From assembly GCA_905372865.1 (NCBI GenBank), contig CAJPQT010000020.1, positions 1 through 49,644 of the forward strand: DNA of 49,644 bases, written 5' to 3'. This document shows, in pieces, positions 23,056-31,675 of this stretch. The position numbers were made by a program, and so were the translations under genes. Each line of letters opens with the position of its first letter. Position 1 is the stretch's first letter. The DNA is from an uncultured Centipeda sp. Lineage in GTDB: Bacteria > Bacillota > Negativicutes > Selenomonadales > Selenomonadaceae. The notes under the pieces are model-generated. The model saw only the letters and a program-made list of their open reading frames with translations. It was not told where the DNA came from and searched no databases.

Positions 23056-25291
23056 GGAAGGTACGCGCGATCACATCCTCCTGCTGTTCGCGCGTCAGAC
23101 TGATGAACTTGACGGCGTAGCCCGAGACGCGGATGGTGAAGTTCGCATACGCGGGATCCTCGGGGTGCTCCATGATGTGCTCCAGCGTCTCGCGCCCGAA
23201 CACGTTGACGTTCAGATGGTGTGCGCCCTGATCGAAATAGCCGTCCATCGCGCTCACGAGGTTCCGCACGCGCTCGTCCTCGTTGTGTCCGAGCGAGGCG
23301 GGTGTCATGCTCTGCGTGTTCGAGATGCCGTCGAGCGCCCAGTGGTACGGCAGCTTTGCGACGGAGTTGAGCGAGGCAAGCAGCCCGCAGCACTCCGCGC
23401 CGTAGCTTGGATTTGCGCCCGGCGCGAGCGGTGTCCACGCCTTTCGTCCGTCCGGCATCGCCCCTGTGTACTTGCCGTAGACAACATTCGACGTGATCGT
23501 GAGGATCGATGTCGTCGGCTCGGAGTGACGGTAGGTATGCCGTGCCTTGATCTTCGAAAGGAAGGTCTTTAAGACCCACTTTGCGATCTCGTCCGCGCGG
23601 TCATCATCGTTGCCGTAGCGCGGGAAGTCTCCCTCCACCTCGTAGTCCACGACGATGCGGTCGTTGTAGATCGGCTTCACCTTCGCGTACTTGATCGCGG
23701 ACAGCGAGTCGACAACGTGCGAGAAGCCCGCGATGCCCGTTGCAAACGTGCGGCGCACATCCGTATCGATGAGTGCCATCTCCGCCGCCTCGTAATAGTA
23801 CTTGTCGTGCATGTACTGGATGATGTTCAGTGCGTTCACATAGACGTGCGCGAGCCAGTCCATCATGCGCTCGTACTTTACGATGACGTTGTCATATTCG
23901 AGGTACTCCGTGCGGATCGGGCGGTAGGCGGGACCAACCTGCACGCCGCTCTTTTCATCCATGCCGCCATTGATCGCGTAGAGGAGACACTTCGCGAGGT
24001 TTGCACGCGCACCGAAGAACTGCATCTCCTTGCCCGTCTGCGTTGCAGACACGCAGCAGCAGATCGAGTAGTCGTCGCCCCACTCGGGCTTCATCACATC
24101 GTCGTTCTCATACTGCACCGAGCTCGTGCGGATGGAGATGCGCGCCGCATAGTCCTTGAACTTCTCCGGCAGCTTCGAGGAGTAGAGAACGGTGAGATTC
24201 GGCTCGGGAGAGGGTCCCATGTTCTCAAGTGTGTGGAGGAAGCGGAAGTCGCTCTTCGTGACCATGTGGCGGCCGTCCAGACCGATGCCCGCCATCTCGA
24301 GCGTTGCCCAGATCGGATCGCCCGAGAACAGCTCGTTGTAGGACGTGATGCGCGCGAACTTCACCATGCGGAATTTCAGCACGATGTGGTCGATCAGCTC
24401 CTGCGCCTCCTCCTCGGAGAGCGTCCCATTCTCAAGGTCGCGCTGAATGTAGATGTCAAGGAAGGTCGAGATGCGCCCGACACTCATCGCCGCGCCGTTC
24501 TGCGTCTTGATTGCCGCGAGGTAGCCGAAGTAGAGCCACTGCACCGCCTCGCGTGCATTCTTTGCCGGTGCGGAGATGTCAAAGCCATAGATCTGCGCCA
24601 TCTCCTTCATGCCCTTCAGCGCACGGATCTGCTCGGACACCTCCTCGCGCTGCTGAATGACATCGTTGCTCATAATACCGTCGCCGTAATTCAGCAGGTC
24701 ACCTTCTTTGAACGCAATGAGATGATCGATGCCGTAGAGCGCGACGCGGCGGTAGTCGCCCACGATGCGCCCGCGCCCGTACGTGTCGGGCAGCCCCGTG
24801 ATGATGTGGCTGCGGCGTGCTGCGCGGATCTCGTCTGTGTATGCGTCAAAGACCGCCTGATTGTGCGTCTTGTGATACTTTGTAAAAATCTCATGAAGCT
24901 TCGGGCTGACCTTGTAGCCGTAGTTCTCAAGCGCCTCCTCCGCCATGCGGATGCCGCCGTAGGGCATGAACGCCTGCTTTAAGGGCTTGTCCGTCTGCAG
25001 CCCGACCACCTTTTCAAGGTCTTTGTGTGCGGTGTCAATGTAACCGGGGCCGTATGCCGTCAGCCCCGAGACGATCTCGGTCTCCATGTCGAGCACGCCG
25101 CCCTTTGCGCGTTCCTCCTTCTGGAGTTCCTGCACGCGCGTCCACAGGCGGTTTGTCGCATCCGTCGGCGGCGCAAGAAAGCTCTCGTCGCCGTCGTACG
25201 GCGTGTAGTTGCGCTGGATGAAATCGCGGACGTTGACTTCCTCCTGCCAGGTGCCCCCCTCAAAACCGTCCCAACTCTTGCTCTGCAGCAT
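23042..25291 (-). CDS. pflB: Formate C-acetyltransferase (pyruvate formate-lyase)
   Basis: PflB converts pyruvate and CoA into acetyl-CoA and formate in anaerobic mixed-acid fermentation. The 749-residue protein has the active-site cysteines in CCCVSATQ (C411-C413; the last two match the enterobacterial pair) and the radical glycine G724 in RVSGYAVKF. Both match pyruvate-specific PFL rather than glycerol or diol dehydratases. AGGAGG precedes the ATG. pflA overlaps its end. A promoter lies 50 nt upstream. Confidence 0.97.
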   Translation of the reverse strand: MLQSKSWDGFEGGTWQEEVNVRDFIQRNYTPYDGDESFLAPPTDATNRLWTRVQELQKEERAKGGVLDMETEIVSGLTAYGPGYIDTAHKDLEKVVGLQTDKPLKQAFMPYGGIRMAEEALENYGYKVSPKLHEIFTKYHKTHNQAVFDAYTDEIRAARRSHIITGLPDTYGRGRIVGDYRRVALYGIDHLIAFKEGDLLNYGDGIMSNDVIQQREEVSEQIRALKGMKEMAQIYGFDISAPAKNAREAVQWLYFGYLAAIKTQNGAAMSVGRISTFLDIYIQRDLENGTLSEEEAQELIDHIVLKFRMVKFARITSYNELFSGDPIWATLEMAGIGLDGRHMVTKSDFRFLHTLENMGPSPEPNLTVLYSSKLPEKFKDYAARISIRTSSVQYENDDVMKPEWGDDYSICCCVSATQTGKEMQFFGARANLAKCLLYAINGGMDEKSGVQVGPAYRPIRTEYLEYDNVIVKYERMMDWLAHVYVNALNIIQYMHDKYYYEAAEMALIDTDVRRTFATGIAGFSHVVDSLSAIKYAKVKPIYNDRIVVDYEVEGDFPRYGNDDDRADEIAKWVLKTFLSKIKARHTYRHSEPTTSILTITSNVVYGKYTGAMPDGRKAWTPLAPGANPSYGAECCGLLASLNSVAKLPYHWALDGISNTQSMTPASLGHNEDERVRNLVSAMDGYFDQGAHHLNVNVFGRETLEHIMEHPEDPAYANFTIRVSGYAVKFISLTREQQEDVIARTFHEHM

Positions 25292-25341
25292 ATTCTGCCT
25301 CCTATTCTACAGGTGAAAATAGAACCCCATTCGATGCTTTC

Positions 25342-25370
25342 ATAATACTTGAATCACATTCACTTTTCAA
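25342..25370 (-). promoter_or_regulatory. Promoter of pflB-pflA
   Basis: On the minus strand TTGAAA (25365-25370) and TATTAT (25342-25347) are 17 nt apart, about 50 nt before the pflB start. TTGAA and TTCAA form an inverted repeat spanning the spacer, a possible regulator site. Confidence 0.55.
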
Positions 25371-25450
25371 TAGAAAGAGGCGAAATAAATACTATCAATA
25401 TTTTTCATGTAAAATATAATTTATGTATATGCTAATATATGGCGATTTTA

Positions 25451-26611
25451 CTACTTTTTCTGCGGCTCCGGAGTGATGTACGAAAGGAGAGCCGCAAGCG
25501 GGAGCGCAATGACGGAGGTAAGGAGCGCAGGAGCCAGACCGATGACATCGCCGAGCGCTGCCGTCGCCGCCACCCCGAGGCTGCCGAGCCCAAACGACAT
25601 GCCGAGCATCATGCCCGATGCCATCCCCGCGTTCTCGGGGAGCGCCTGCTGCGCCCAGATGATCGAACTCGGCTGCGGCGCCATCAGCGCGAATCCTGCG
25701 GCAAAGAGCACAATGCCGCCGAACACATCCGCACTCACATGCGTGAAGTAGTAGGCACAGGGCAGAATGCCGAGTACAAGGGAGGTCACAATAATGCGCC
25801 GCCCTGTAAATTGATCCGCAAGATTTCCGCCAAAGAGCCCGCCCATCATGCCGCCGACCATGAAGATCGTGAGGAAGAGGCCCGCCGCACTCGTGTCCGC
25901 GCCACTGCCGACGAGGAGCAGCGGCAGGAACGTCCCGAACGCGCCGTGCGTCCAGCAGCGCAGCCCCATCGCGAGATTCAGCGTGATCGTCGCGCGTGCA
26001 AAGAGTACGCGTGCGAGCGGCGCGTGCTCCGCCGTCTGCTGCTCCGGCAGAGAGGTGACAGAACACAGCCCGGAGCGTGCAAAGAGCACGCCCACGAGCG
26101 CAGCGGGCAGGATGAGGAGCGGCAGCGCATGCAGCGATAGTTTTTCAAGAAAGGCCACGAGCACCAGCGGCACAAACGCCATGCCCGCATTGCCGCCCGC
26201 GATGAAATAGCTCATCATGCCATTCCCGCGCCCTTCGGCCGCCGTCCGCCCAACGAGCATCGAAGAGAGCGGATGGTATGCCGCCGTCGCAGCCCCCGTC
26301 ACCGCGACGAGAAGAAAGAGCAGGGCGATATGCCCCGCAAAGCCGACCATGCACATCGGAGCGGCGGCGACGGGGACGATGTACGGGAGCAGCGGGCTGA
26401 AATTTCGCTTGTCCATGAGGTAGCCGAAGATCGGCTGCAGCATATTCGTCGTCACGGACGCAACCATGACGAGCACGCCGCACATCGTCAGCGACAGACC
26501 GAATTTCAACACGAGCAGCGGCAAGAGAATCGGCAGAAAGTTCGCGTAGAAATCCACCATCGCATGCCCTGTCGAGAGCAGTGCCGTCGCATGCCGTATG
26601 TTGTGTCTCAT
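25451..26611 (-). CDS. MFS transporter, fosmidomycin-resistance (Fsr)-like
   Basis: The 386-residue protein has about 12 hydrophobic segments. It begins MRHNIRHATALLSTGHAMVD with FYANFLPILLPLL, then GYLMDKRNFSPLLPY and AAYHPLSSMLVGR, a pattern typical of the Fsr branch of MFS exporters (compare the HPSSA-type loop). Fsr relatives export fosmidomycin and other small compounds; the real substrate is unknown. ATG at 26611 has GGGAG 8 nt upstream and is preferred to GTG at 26620. A fold-back repeat lies upstream of it. Confidence 0.88.
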   Translation of the reverse strand: MRHNIRHATALLSTGHAMVDFYANFLPILLPLLVLKFGLSLTMCGVLVMVASVTTNMLQPIFGYLMDKRNFSPLLPYIVPVAAAPMCMVGFAGHIALLFLLVAVTGAATAAYHPLSSMLVGRTAAEGRGNGMMSYFIAGGNAGMAFVPLVLVAFLEKLSLHALPLLILPAALVGVLFARSGLCSVTSLPEQQTAEHAPLARVLFARATITLNLAMGLRCWTHGAFGTFLPLLLVGSGADTSAAGLFLTIFMVGGMMGGLFGGNLADQFTGRRIIVTSLVLGILPCAYYFTHVSADVFGGIVLFAAGFALMAPQPSSIIWAQQALPENAGMASGMMLGMSFGLGSLGVAATAALGDVIGLAPALLTSVIALPLAALLSYITPEPQKK

Positions 26612-26695
26612 TATAAACACTCCCTAGACCCTTTGTGCGAGCTCCATACGTTCATAATGTACGTTCTTCTTTGCACGATATTTGCCGCGAATGTT

Positions 26696-26862
26696 GTGTG
26701 GTGCCCCAAAGCGAACCTTAGTGGAGCAAGCGGGAAAAGCGAACGGTACGCCCCGGCGGATTTCTTTCGTTCAAGCGAAGCGCGTTTAAGAAGTCCGCCG
26801 GTATTTAAGCGTACAAGTACGCGACCGCTTGCGCAACTTCGTGTTCGCGAGGGGCATCACGC
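26696..26862 (+). repeat. Fold-back intergenic repeat, copy B (short form)
   Basis: A 167-nt palindrome with outer ends GTGCCCC/GGGGCATCAC, GCGAAC (26711-26716) with GTTCGC (26843-26848), GCAAGCGG (26726-26733) with CCGCTTGC (26825-26832), GTACG (26746-26750) with CGTAC (26810-26814), and core CCGGCGGA (26753-26760) with TCCGCCGG (26794-26801). It lies between the divergent MFS and flavodoxin genes. The rest of the roughly 350-nt gap (26612-26695 and 26863-26969) shows nothing I can name beyond the flavodoxin ribosome site. Confidence 0.9.
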
Positions 26863-26969
26863 AGCAAAAACGCAATCCCACCTGTGAGCAACATCCTTGC
26901 ATCCCCTCAGAAAATGTGATGTAATGTATTGTAGCAAACGAGATGAAAAAGTAAAGGAGTATTCACAAC

Positions 26970-27533
26970 ATGAGGAAATGGGCTGTCATCTATTCATCCA
27001 CCACGGGCAACACAAAGGCAATCGCCGAGGAGATCTCCGGCGTGACGGGCGCGGACATCTTTCGCGTGCAGGACGCGCCGACGGACCTCTCCGCATACGA
27101 GGTCGTTGCACTCGGCTACTGGCTGCGCCGCGGCGGTCCCGATGATCTCATGAAGGCGTTCCTGCCAAAGATCAGCAATGCGTGCGTTGTGCTCTTCCAG
27201 ACGCACGGTACAGATGTCGGCTCCGAGCACGCCGTCACCTCATTCGCACGTGCCGCGTACCTCCTCGGCACAGACTGCGAGATTCTCGGCACATTCTCCG
27301 CGCAGGGCAAACTCGCTCCCGCACTCATCGCGCGCCGCAAGAAGTCCGACCCCGACGACACCCACAACAGTCCCGAGGCACAAGAGCGTTGGGTACGCGC
27401 CGCCGAACATCCAAACGAGGAGGATCGCGCCGCTGCGCGCGAATTCACCCTCAAAATGGAGCACAAGCTCGACCTCCTCGAAAAATTTCGACAGGCGCAA
27501 GAGGCACGCCAGCATGCAGCTCCGCAAAAATAA
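26970..27533 (+). CDS. Flavodoxin family protein
   Basis: The 187-residue protein begins RKWAVIYSSTTGNTKAIAEE, where SSTTGNTK is the FMN phosphate loop, then ALGYWLRRGGPDD and FQTHGTDVGSEHAVTSF. A helical, charged C-terminal extension of about 50 residues (from EAQERWVRAAEHPN) follows the flavodoxin fold, which is unlike classic electron-carrier flavodoxins. It may serve as a reductase partner; the partner is not visible here. AAAGGAG lies upstream of the ATG. Confidence 0.85.
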   Translation: MRKWAVIYSSTTGNTKAIAEEISGVTGADIFRVQDAPTDLSAYEVVALGYWLRRGGPDDLMKAFLPKISNACVVLFQTHGTDVGSEHAVTSFARAAYLLGTDCEILGTFSAQGKLAPALIARRKKSDPDDTHNSPEAQERWVRAAEHPNEEDRAAAREFTLKMEHKLDLLEKFRQAQEARQHAAPQK

Positions 27534-27538
27534 TCCCC

Positions 27539-27567
27539 TTGCCATCTTTCCCATAAAATAGTAAAAT
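27539..27567 (+). promoter_or_regulatory. Promoter of the PTS IIA-like gene
   Basis: TTGCCA (27539-27544) and TAAAAT (27562-27567) are 17 nt apart, 36 nt before the ATG at 27604. Confidence 0.5.
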
Positions 27568-27603
27568 AAACGCAGGATTAAAGCTATCAAAGGGGAGGAT
27601 TTT

Positions 27604-27966
27604 ATGAAGTACCGCGTTACATTTACCGCCATTGGGGATTATGCTCTGCAGCTGCTCCAGACGCGCGGCAACCTCATCATCTTTGACAAGGACGTTCCCT
27701 ACGCCTACGAGAACATGGTCGTCTCTCACACAAAGGACAAGCTGAGTGAGGATGTCAAGGAGGGCGACACCGTTGTCATCGCCGAGCGCAGCTACAAGGT
27801 TGCACGCATCGGTACGGATGCAAACGCGAATCTGCGCGCACACGGACACGTCACCCTGCATTTCGAAAGCGAGGACACAGGCGCAGACGTACAGCCCGGC
27901 GAGATTCAGCTCATCGGCGCAGGCTTCCCGCGCATCATGACGGGCGATACCCTCGAGATTCTATAA
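27604..27966 (+). CDS. Glucitol/sorbitol-type PTS IIA-family protein, orphan
   Basis: The 120-residue protein follows the whole length of E. coli SrlB: TFTAIGDYALQLL, the region MVVSHTKDKL where H42 falls at the phospho-accepting His, and the strong match ANLRAHGHVTLHFES. Unlike SrlB, the residues after His are T-K rather than C-H-G. There are no IIB, IIC or sorbitol genes nearby, so sugar uptake is doubtful; it could be a regulatory PTS relative. It has its own promoter and a hairpin terminator. Confidence 0.8.
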   Translation: MKYRVTFTAIGDYALQLLQTRGNLIIFDKDVPYAYENMVVSHTKDKLSEDVKEGDTVVIAERSYKVARIGTDANANLRAHGHVTLHFESEDTGADVQPGEIQLIGAGFPRIMTGDTLEIL

Positions 27967-27979
27967 GCCACCGAAACAG

Positions 27980-28012
27980 TGCCGCAGGCTATCGTATGAG
28001 CCTGCGGCATTC
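27980..28012 (+). terminator. Terminator after the PTS IIA-like gene
   Basis: TGCCGCAGGCT (27980-27990) and AGCCTGCGGCA (27999-28009) pair perfectly around 8 nt. The T-run after it is short. Confidence 0.75.
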
Positions 28013-28039
28013 TCTTGTGCAGAAATGTGTCTCCCGCAC

Positions 28040-28069
28040 TTGAAAAAAATATTTATTGCGTAGTATACT
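28040..28069 (+). promoter_or_regulatory. Promoter of the YgbA-like gene and asparaginase
   Basis: TTGAAA (28040-28045) and TATACT (28064-28069) are 18 nt apart, 50 nt before the ATG at 28119. Confidence 0.5.
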
Positions 28070-28118
28070 GAACATAACTATCTTTTATCGAATCTTCCAA
28101 AAGAATAGAGGCATCGCT

Positions 28119-28487
28119 ATGGATACCGAAAAGAAACGAGCCCTCGAAGGCGACGTCATGTCGAAGATGATTGCCATCTACTGCCGCGGCAATAAGCACA
28201 GAGGCCGCACATGCACACCGCAGGACGCGGATGCACTCTGCCCCGACTGCCGCCGCCTGCGCGACTACGCGCTCGATCGCGTTGCAGGCTGTCCGCGCAT
28301 GGAGATCAAGACCTTCTGCTCTGTCTGCCCGGTGCACTGCTACTCCCGCGATATGCGGGAACAGATTCGCGCGGTCATGCGCTACAGCGGACCGCGTATG
28401 CTGCTCCATCATCCATTCATGACCATTCATCACATGTGGCTCGACCATCAGGCGCGAAAGCGCGCGCGGAAGGAGATGCACGCATGA
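28119..28487 (+). CDS. YgbA-type protein (nitrous oxide-stimulated promoter family)
   Basis: The 122-residue basic protein has Cys pairs in IYCRGNKHRGRTC, ALCPDCRRL, GCPRMEIKTFCSVCPVHCY and an Arg/Lys-rich helical tail. This matches the YgbA family, which in enterobacteria is induced by nitric oxide and helps growth recovery under nitrosative stress; the cysteines likely bind a metal or cluster. ATG at 28119 with AGAGG 7 nt upstream is chosen. It overlaps the asparaginase gene by 4 bp. Confidence 0.82.
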   Translation: MDTEKKRALEGDVMSKMIAIYCRGNKHRGRTCTPQDADALCPDCRRLRDYALDRVAGCPRMEIKTFCSVCPVHCYSRDMREQIRAVMRYSGPRMLLHHPFMTIHHMWLDHQARKRARKEMHA

Positions 28488-29419
28488 AGAAACTCCTGCT
28501 TCTCGCCACGGGCGGCACCATTGCATCCCGCGCGTCCGACCATGGACTGCGCCCCGCGCTCTCTGCCGCCGATCTGTGTGCGGCACTTGGTAGAGAGGCG
28601 GACACGATCGAGGTCAGCGACCTCCTTGCCCTCGACTCCACGAACATCACCCCCGCGCACTGGCAGATGATTGCACGGAAAATCGCAGCACTTCGCACGA
28701 ACTATGACGGCTTTATCGTTACGCACGGCACGGACACGATGGCATATACGGCCGCCGCACTCTACTATATGCTCGAGAACATCGACCGTCCCGTTGTTCT
28801 CACGGGCTCGCAGCGTCCGCTCGGCACAGTGGGCTCAGACGCAGAGGAGAACCTGCGTCTTGCATACACGGCGGCATCCAGCAGTTTCACGGGCATCTGC
28901 ATCGCGTTCGGCGGGCGGCTCATCCACGGGAACGCGGCAAAGAAGCTGTATTCTCTTGCAGACGACGCCTTTCGCAGCATCGGCCGTGCGGAGATCGATC
29001 TCACGGCCCCGACTGCGCCGACTGCGCCCTTCCGTCTGCACGACGCACTCGACACACGTGTTGCCGTCATACGCCTCTATCCCGGCATAAAGCCCGTCAC
29101 GATTGACGCACACATCGCTGCGGGCTATCGCGGCATCATCCTCGAGGGCTATGGGCTCGGCAGCGTCCCCGGCGACGATGCCGAGGAGAGCTTTCTCCCT
29201 ACACTCGACCGTGCAAAGACCCGTGCCTGCACCATCGTCCTCACAACGCAGTGCATCTATGACGGTGCGGATCTCTCGCACTATGAGGTGGGTGTCCGCG
29301 CGGCGGAGCTCGGTGCCCTCTCCGGTGGTGCACTCCCCATCGAGGCACTCTACGCGCGGCTGATGCAGCTGCTTGCAGAGACACCGGAGGGAGAAACGGT
29401 GAAATCACTGACGGATTGA
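28484..29419 (+). CDS. L-asparaginase (asparaginase/glutaminase family)
   Basis: The 311-residue enzyme hydrolyses asparagine to aspartate and ammonia. It has both catalytic threonine sites: TGGTIAS (T12) and VTHGTDTM (T83, D84), and TGSQRPLG afterwards. No signal peptide is seen, so it is a cytoplasmic, type I-like form. It starts in ATGA overlap with the YgbA-like gene. Asparagine sensing or aspartate supply for fumarate-based fermentation would fit, but that is inference. Confidence 0.93.
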   Translation: MKKLLLLATGGTIASRASDHGLRPALSAADLCAALGREADTIEVSDLLALDSTNITPAHWQMIARKIAALRTNYDGFIVTHGTDTMAYTAAALYYMLENIDRPVVLTGSQRPLGTVGSDAEENLRLAYTAASSSFTGICIAFGGRLIHGNAAKKLYSLADDAFRSIGRAEIDLTAPTAPTAPFRLHDALDTRVAVIRLYPGIKPVTIDAHIAAGYRGIILEGYGLGSVPGDDAEESFLPTLDRAKTRACTIVLTTQCIYDGADLSHYEVGVRAAELGALSGGALPIEALYARLMQLLAETPEGETVKSLTD

Positions 29420-29486
29420 CCCACCGCCGCAAAGCCCTCCTTCCCCGCTGCGACGGGAAAGGCTTTCACAATGCAAAGGAGACATC

Positions 29487-29891
29487 ATGCAGCTTCAGGA
29501 AATCGGCATCGTTCACAACGACTACAAGGACCTCACGGACATCCCACGGCAGGGGCGCATGAGCGAGGAGACCTCAGAAATCGAGATACATCCGGCATTT
29601 GCAGACGGGCTCCTGCAGATCGAAAAACACAGTCATCTCATCGTCCTCTACTGGGCGCATCTGGCAAAGCGCGACCTCCTAAAGACACTGCCGCCCATGT
29701 CAAAAGAAATTCACGGCGTATTCGCCAGCCGCTCGCCGGGACGCCCGAATCCCCTTTCGCTCTGTATCGTCGAACTCCTCAAGCGCGATGGGAACATCCT
29801 CCGCGTGAAAGGACTGGATGCACTCGACGCCAGCAGTGTAATTGATATCAAGCCGTATACAACACTGGATGTCATTTCTGAAATACAATAG
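29487..29891 (+). CDS. trmO: TrmO/TsaA family tRNA methyltransferase
   Basis: The 134-residue protein belongs to the TsaA/TrmO beta-barrel family, which methylates N6 of t6A37 in tRNA-Thr using S-adenosylmethionine. Its signature GVFASRSPGRPNPLSLCIVE is clear, preceded by LIVLYWAHLAKRD. In characterised TrmO the motif reads ATRSPxRPNPIGLS; the small differences here allow another methyl acceptor. CAAAGGAG precedes the ATG. It is shorter than E. coli TrmO, which has a C-terminal domain. Confidence 0.85.
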   Translation: MQLQEIGIVHNDYKDLTDIPRQGRMSEETSEIEIHPAFADGLLQIEKHSHLIVLYWAHLAKRDLLKTLPPMSKEIHGVFASRSPGRPNPLSLCIVELLKRDGNILRVKGLDALDASSVIDIKPYTTLDVISEIQ

Positions 29892-30021
29892 GATACGCTG
29901 AAATTTTTTCTCAGAAACCTATTGATTTTCGTTATCACATGTGCTATATTCTATACAGGCTTTCGTTCGGGAATGCCGCAAGGTGTTTCCAAAGCTCTCC
30001 TAAAATATAATACACAGCAAA

Positions 30022-30058
30022 GATAGTCCGCAGTGGAGTGTGGGCTATTTTTGTGTTT
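30022..30058 (+). terminator. Hairpin terminator upstream of trxB
   Basis: ATAGTCC and GGGCTAT pair with one wobble and are followed by TTTTTGTGTTTTTT. It separates the TrmO gene from trxB. The rest of 29892-30131 holds only the extended -10 (TGCTATAAT, ending 30094) and TTGACA (30076-30081), which are too close together to be one promoter. Confidence 0.65.
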
Positions 30059-30131
30059 TTTATCACAGTCACGGCTTGACAGACATGCTATAATAATCAA
30101 AAAGTCAAAATTTATTAAAGGAGATGAATTC

Positions 30132-31064
30132 ATGGCAAAGGAACATATTCAAAAGGATGTCGTCATCATCGGTGCGGGCATGGCGGGTCTGACTGCCGCG
30201 CTCTACTGCGGTCGCATGAATCTGAGGACGCTCGTCCTTGAGAACTCGCTTGTCGGCGGTCAGATCGCGACGGCGGCGGACATTGAGAACTATCCGGGCT
30301 ACGAGCGCGTGAGCGGGATGGAGCTGATCGGGACGCTCGAAAAGCAGGCAACAAATTTCGGTGCCCAGATCGACGAGTTCGACCGCATTGAGCGCGTCGA
30401 CCTCAAATCTACGCCGAAGATCGTCGAGACGGAGACATATATTTACGAAACGCCCGTTATCATCATTGCCTCGGGCATGAACCGCCGCAAGCTGCCGCTC
30501 CCGCAGGAGCCGCACTACTTCAACCGCGGCGTACACTACTGCGAGCTCTGCGATGGGCATACGTATCAGGACAAGGTGATCTCGGTCATGGGCGGCGGCA
30601 ACGCGGCGGTCGATGCAGCGAACTTCCTCACGAAGTACGCCTCGCATCTCTACCTGATCCACCGCTCGCAGCTGCGCGCGGACAAGTCCTCGCAGGACGC
30701 GCTCTACGCGAATCCGAAGGTGACCGTCATGCTCGAGACGGAAATCACGCATCTAAACGGCGAGGATCGTCTCACGTCCGTCGAGCTCCTGCACAAGGAC
30801 ACGGGCAAAACGGAGACACTGCCTGTGGACTGCATCTTTGTCAACATCGGCGTGCTCCCGAATACCGACCTCTTTGTGGGGCAGCTGAAGCTCACAGAGA
30901 CGGGCTATATTGCAGCGGATGAAAATTGCCGTACGGAGATCCCGGGGGTCTTTGTCGCGGGCGATATCCGCGTGAAGGAGATTCACCAGCTGACGACCGC
31001 CGCCGCCGACGGTACGACTGCCGCACTCCACGCGGAGAAGTATCTGGCAGGATTGAAGAAATAG
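30132..31064 (+). CDS. trxB: Thioredoxin reductase (TrxB family)
   Basis: The 310-residue flavoprotein passes electrons from NAD(P)H to thioredoxin-type partners. It has the FAD motif GAGMAGLTAALY (14-25), the redox pair C137-E-L-C140 and the second nucleotide motif GGGNAAVDAA (154-163), ending with the usual VFVAGDIRVKEIHQLTTAAADG. In most TrxB the redox pair reads CATC; CELC is less common. AAAGGAG precedes the ATG. Two glutaredoxin-like genes lie 370 nt downstream, which are plausible partners. Confidence 0.94.
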   Translation: MAKEHIQKDVVIIGAGMAGLTAALYCGRMNLRTLVLENSLVGGQIATAADIENYPGYERVSGMELIGTLEKQATNFGAQIDEFDRIERVDLKSTPKIVETETYIYETPVIIIASGMNRRKLPLPQEPHYFNRGVHYCELCDGHTYQDKVISVMGGGNAAVDAANFLTKYASHLYLIHRSQLRADKSSQDALYANPKVTVMLETEITHLNGEDRLTSVELLHKDTGKTETLPVDCIFVNIGVLPNTDLFVGQLKLTETGYIAADENCRTEIPGVFVAGDIRVKEIHQLTTAAADGTTAALHAEKYLAGLKK

Positions 31065-31072
31065 TTATGCTG

Positions 31073-31360
31073 ACATGCGAGCTCCACGCAAACGCCTCGT
31101 TACGCAAGTGATCGTGTGCTTATCTGCCTAAATACCTGCGGACTTCTTAAACGCGCTTCGCTTGAACGAAAGAAATCCGCAGGGAGCAGAACGCGAGCGG
31201 TCAACGTCAACCAATCACACTTCGCTTGCGCTTGTGTTCTTGGGCCGTTTTCCCATACGACCTGTTTCCCAATCAGCTTCGTCCTACGGACTTGCTTCTT
31301 GGACAGGTCAGCAACTTTACTCACTTGCTCCACTAGGGTTTGCTTAGGAGCATCGCACGT
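31073..31360 (-). repeat. Fold-back intergenic repeat, copy C (long form, reverse orientation)
   Basis: A 288-nt palindrome: ends GCGAGCTCC/GGAGCATCGC, GCAAAC (31088-31093) with GTTTGC (31338-31343), GCAAGTGA (31104-31111) with TCACTTGC (31321-31328), TCTGC with GCAGA, core CCTGCGGA (31135-31142) with TCCGCAGG (31176-31183). The right arm holds an extra module of roughly 115-120 nt (31200-31318) also found in copy D. It starts eight bases after the trxB stop and fills the gap to the glutaredoxin gene. Confidence 0.9.
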
Positions 31361-31432
31361 TGCATTTTCATTGATCCGTAATTTTCCATAAAGCCATTAC
31401 AGTTGACAAACATATATAGAGGAGGAAATCTC

Positions 31433-31663
31433 ATGATTCAAGTTTTTTCGTTCGATGCGTGCCCGTGGTGCACGAAGGCAAAGAAGTATCTCGACAAGAA
31501 GGGCGTCGCCTACACGGTGCGTGACATCGAAAAGGAGCCCGCCGCCTACGATGATCTTGTGAAGCTCACGGGCGAGGGCGCATGCCCCGTCATCCTCGCG
31601 GACAGCGGTGAATATGTGCGCGGTTTCGATCAGCCCGCGATCGACAAGCTGATCGGCGCCTAA
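31433..31663 (+). CDS. Glutaredoxin-like protein 1
   Basis: The 76-residue protein has the thioredoxin fold of a short glutaredoxin: IQVFSFDACPWCTKAKKYLD with C10-P-W-C13, then YTVRDIEKEP, a TCP-like GACPVILADSGEYVRGFD. It would reduce disulfides or carry electrons to a reductase such as anaerobic ribonucleotide reductase partners. GGAGGAAAT lies 6 nt before the ATG. The next gene, 12 nt on, is a paralogue. Confidence 0.9.
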   Translation: MIQVFSFDACPWCTKAKKYLDKKGVAYTVRDIEKEPAAYDDLVKLTGEGACPVILADSGEYVRGFDQPAIDKLIGA

Positions 31664-31675
31664 GGAGGGAGCCCC

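Noticed and set aside
30076..30094. TTGACA and TATAAT upstream of trxB as a standard promoter
   Set aside because: They are only 7 nt apart; the TGCTATAAT extended -10 alone may be used, but the pair cannot work together.
31116..31391. Open frames of 60-90 codons within the fold-back repeats (also at 26273-26887 and upstream of apbE)
   Set aside because: They arise from the repeated sequence, giving the same NERNPQG-type peptide; no ribosome sites and the stem changes between copies do not keep the protein frame.
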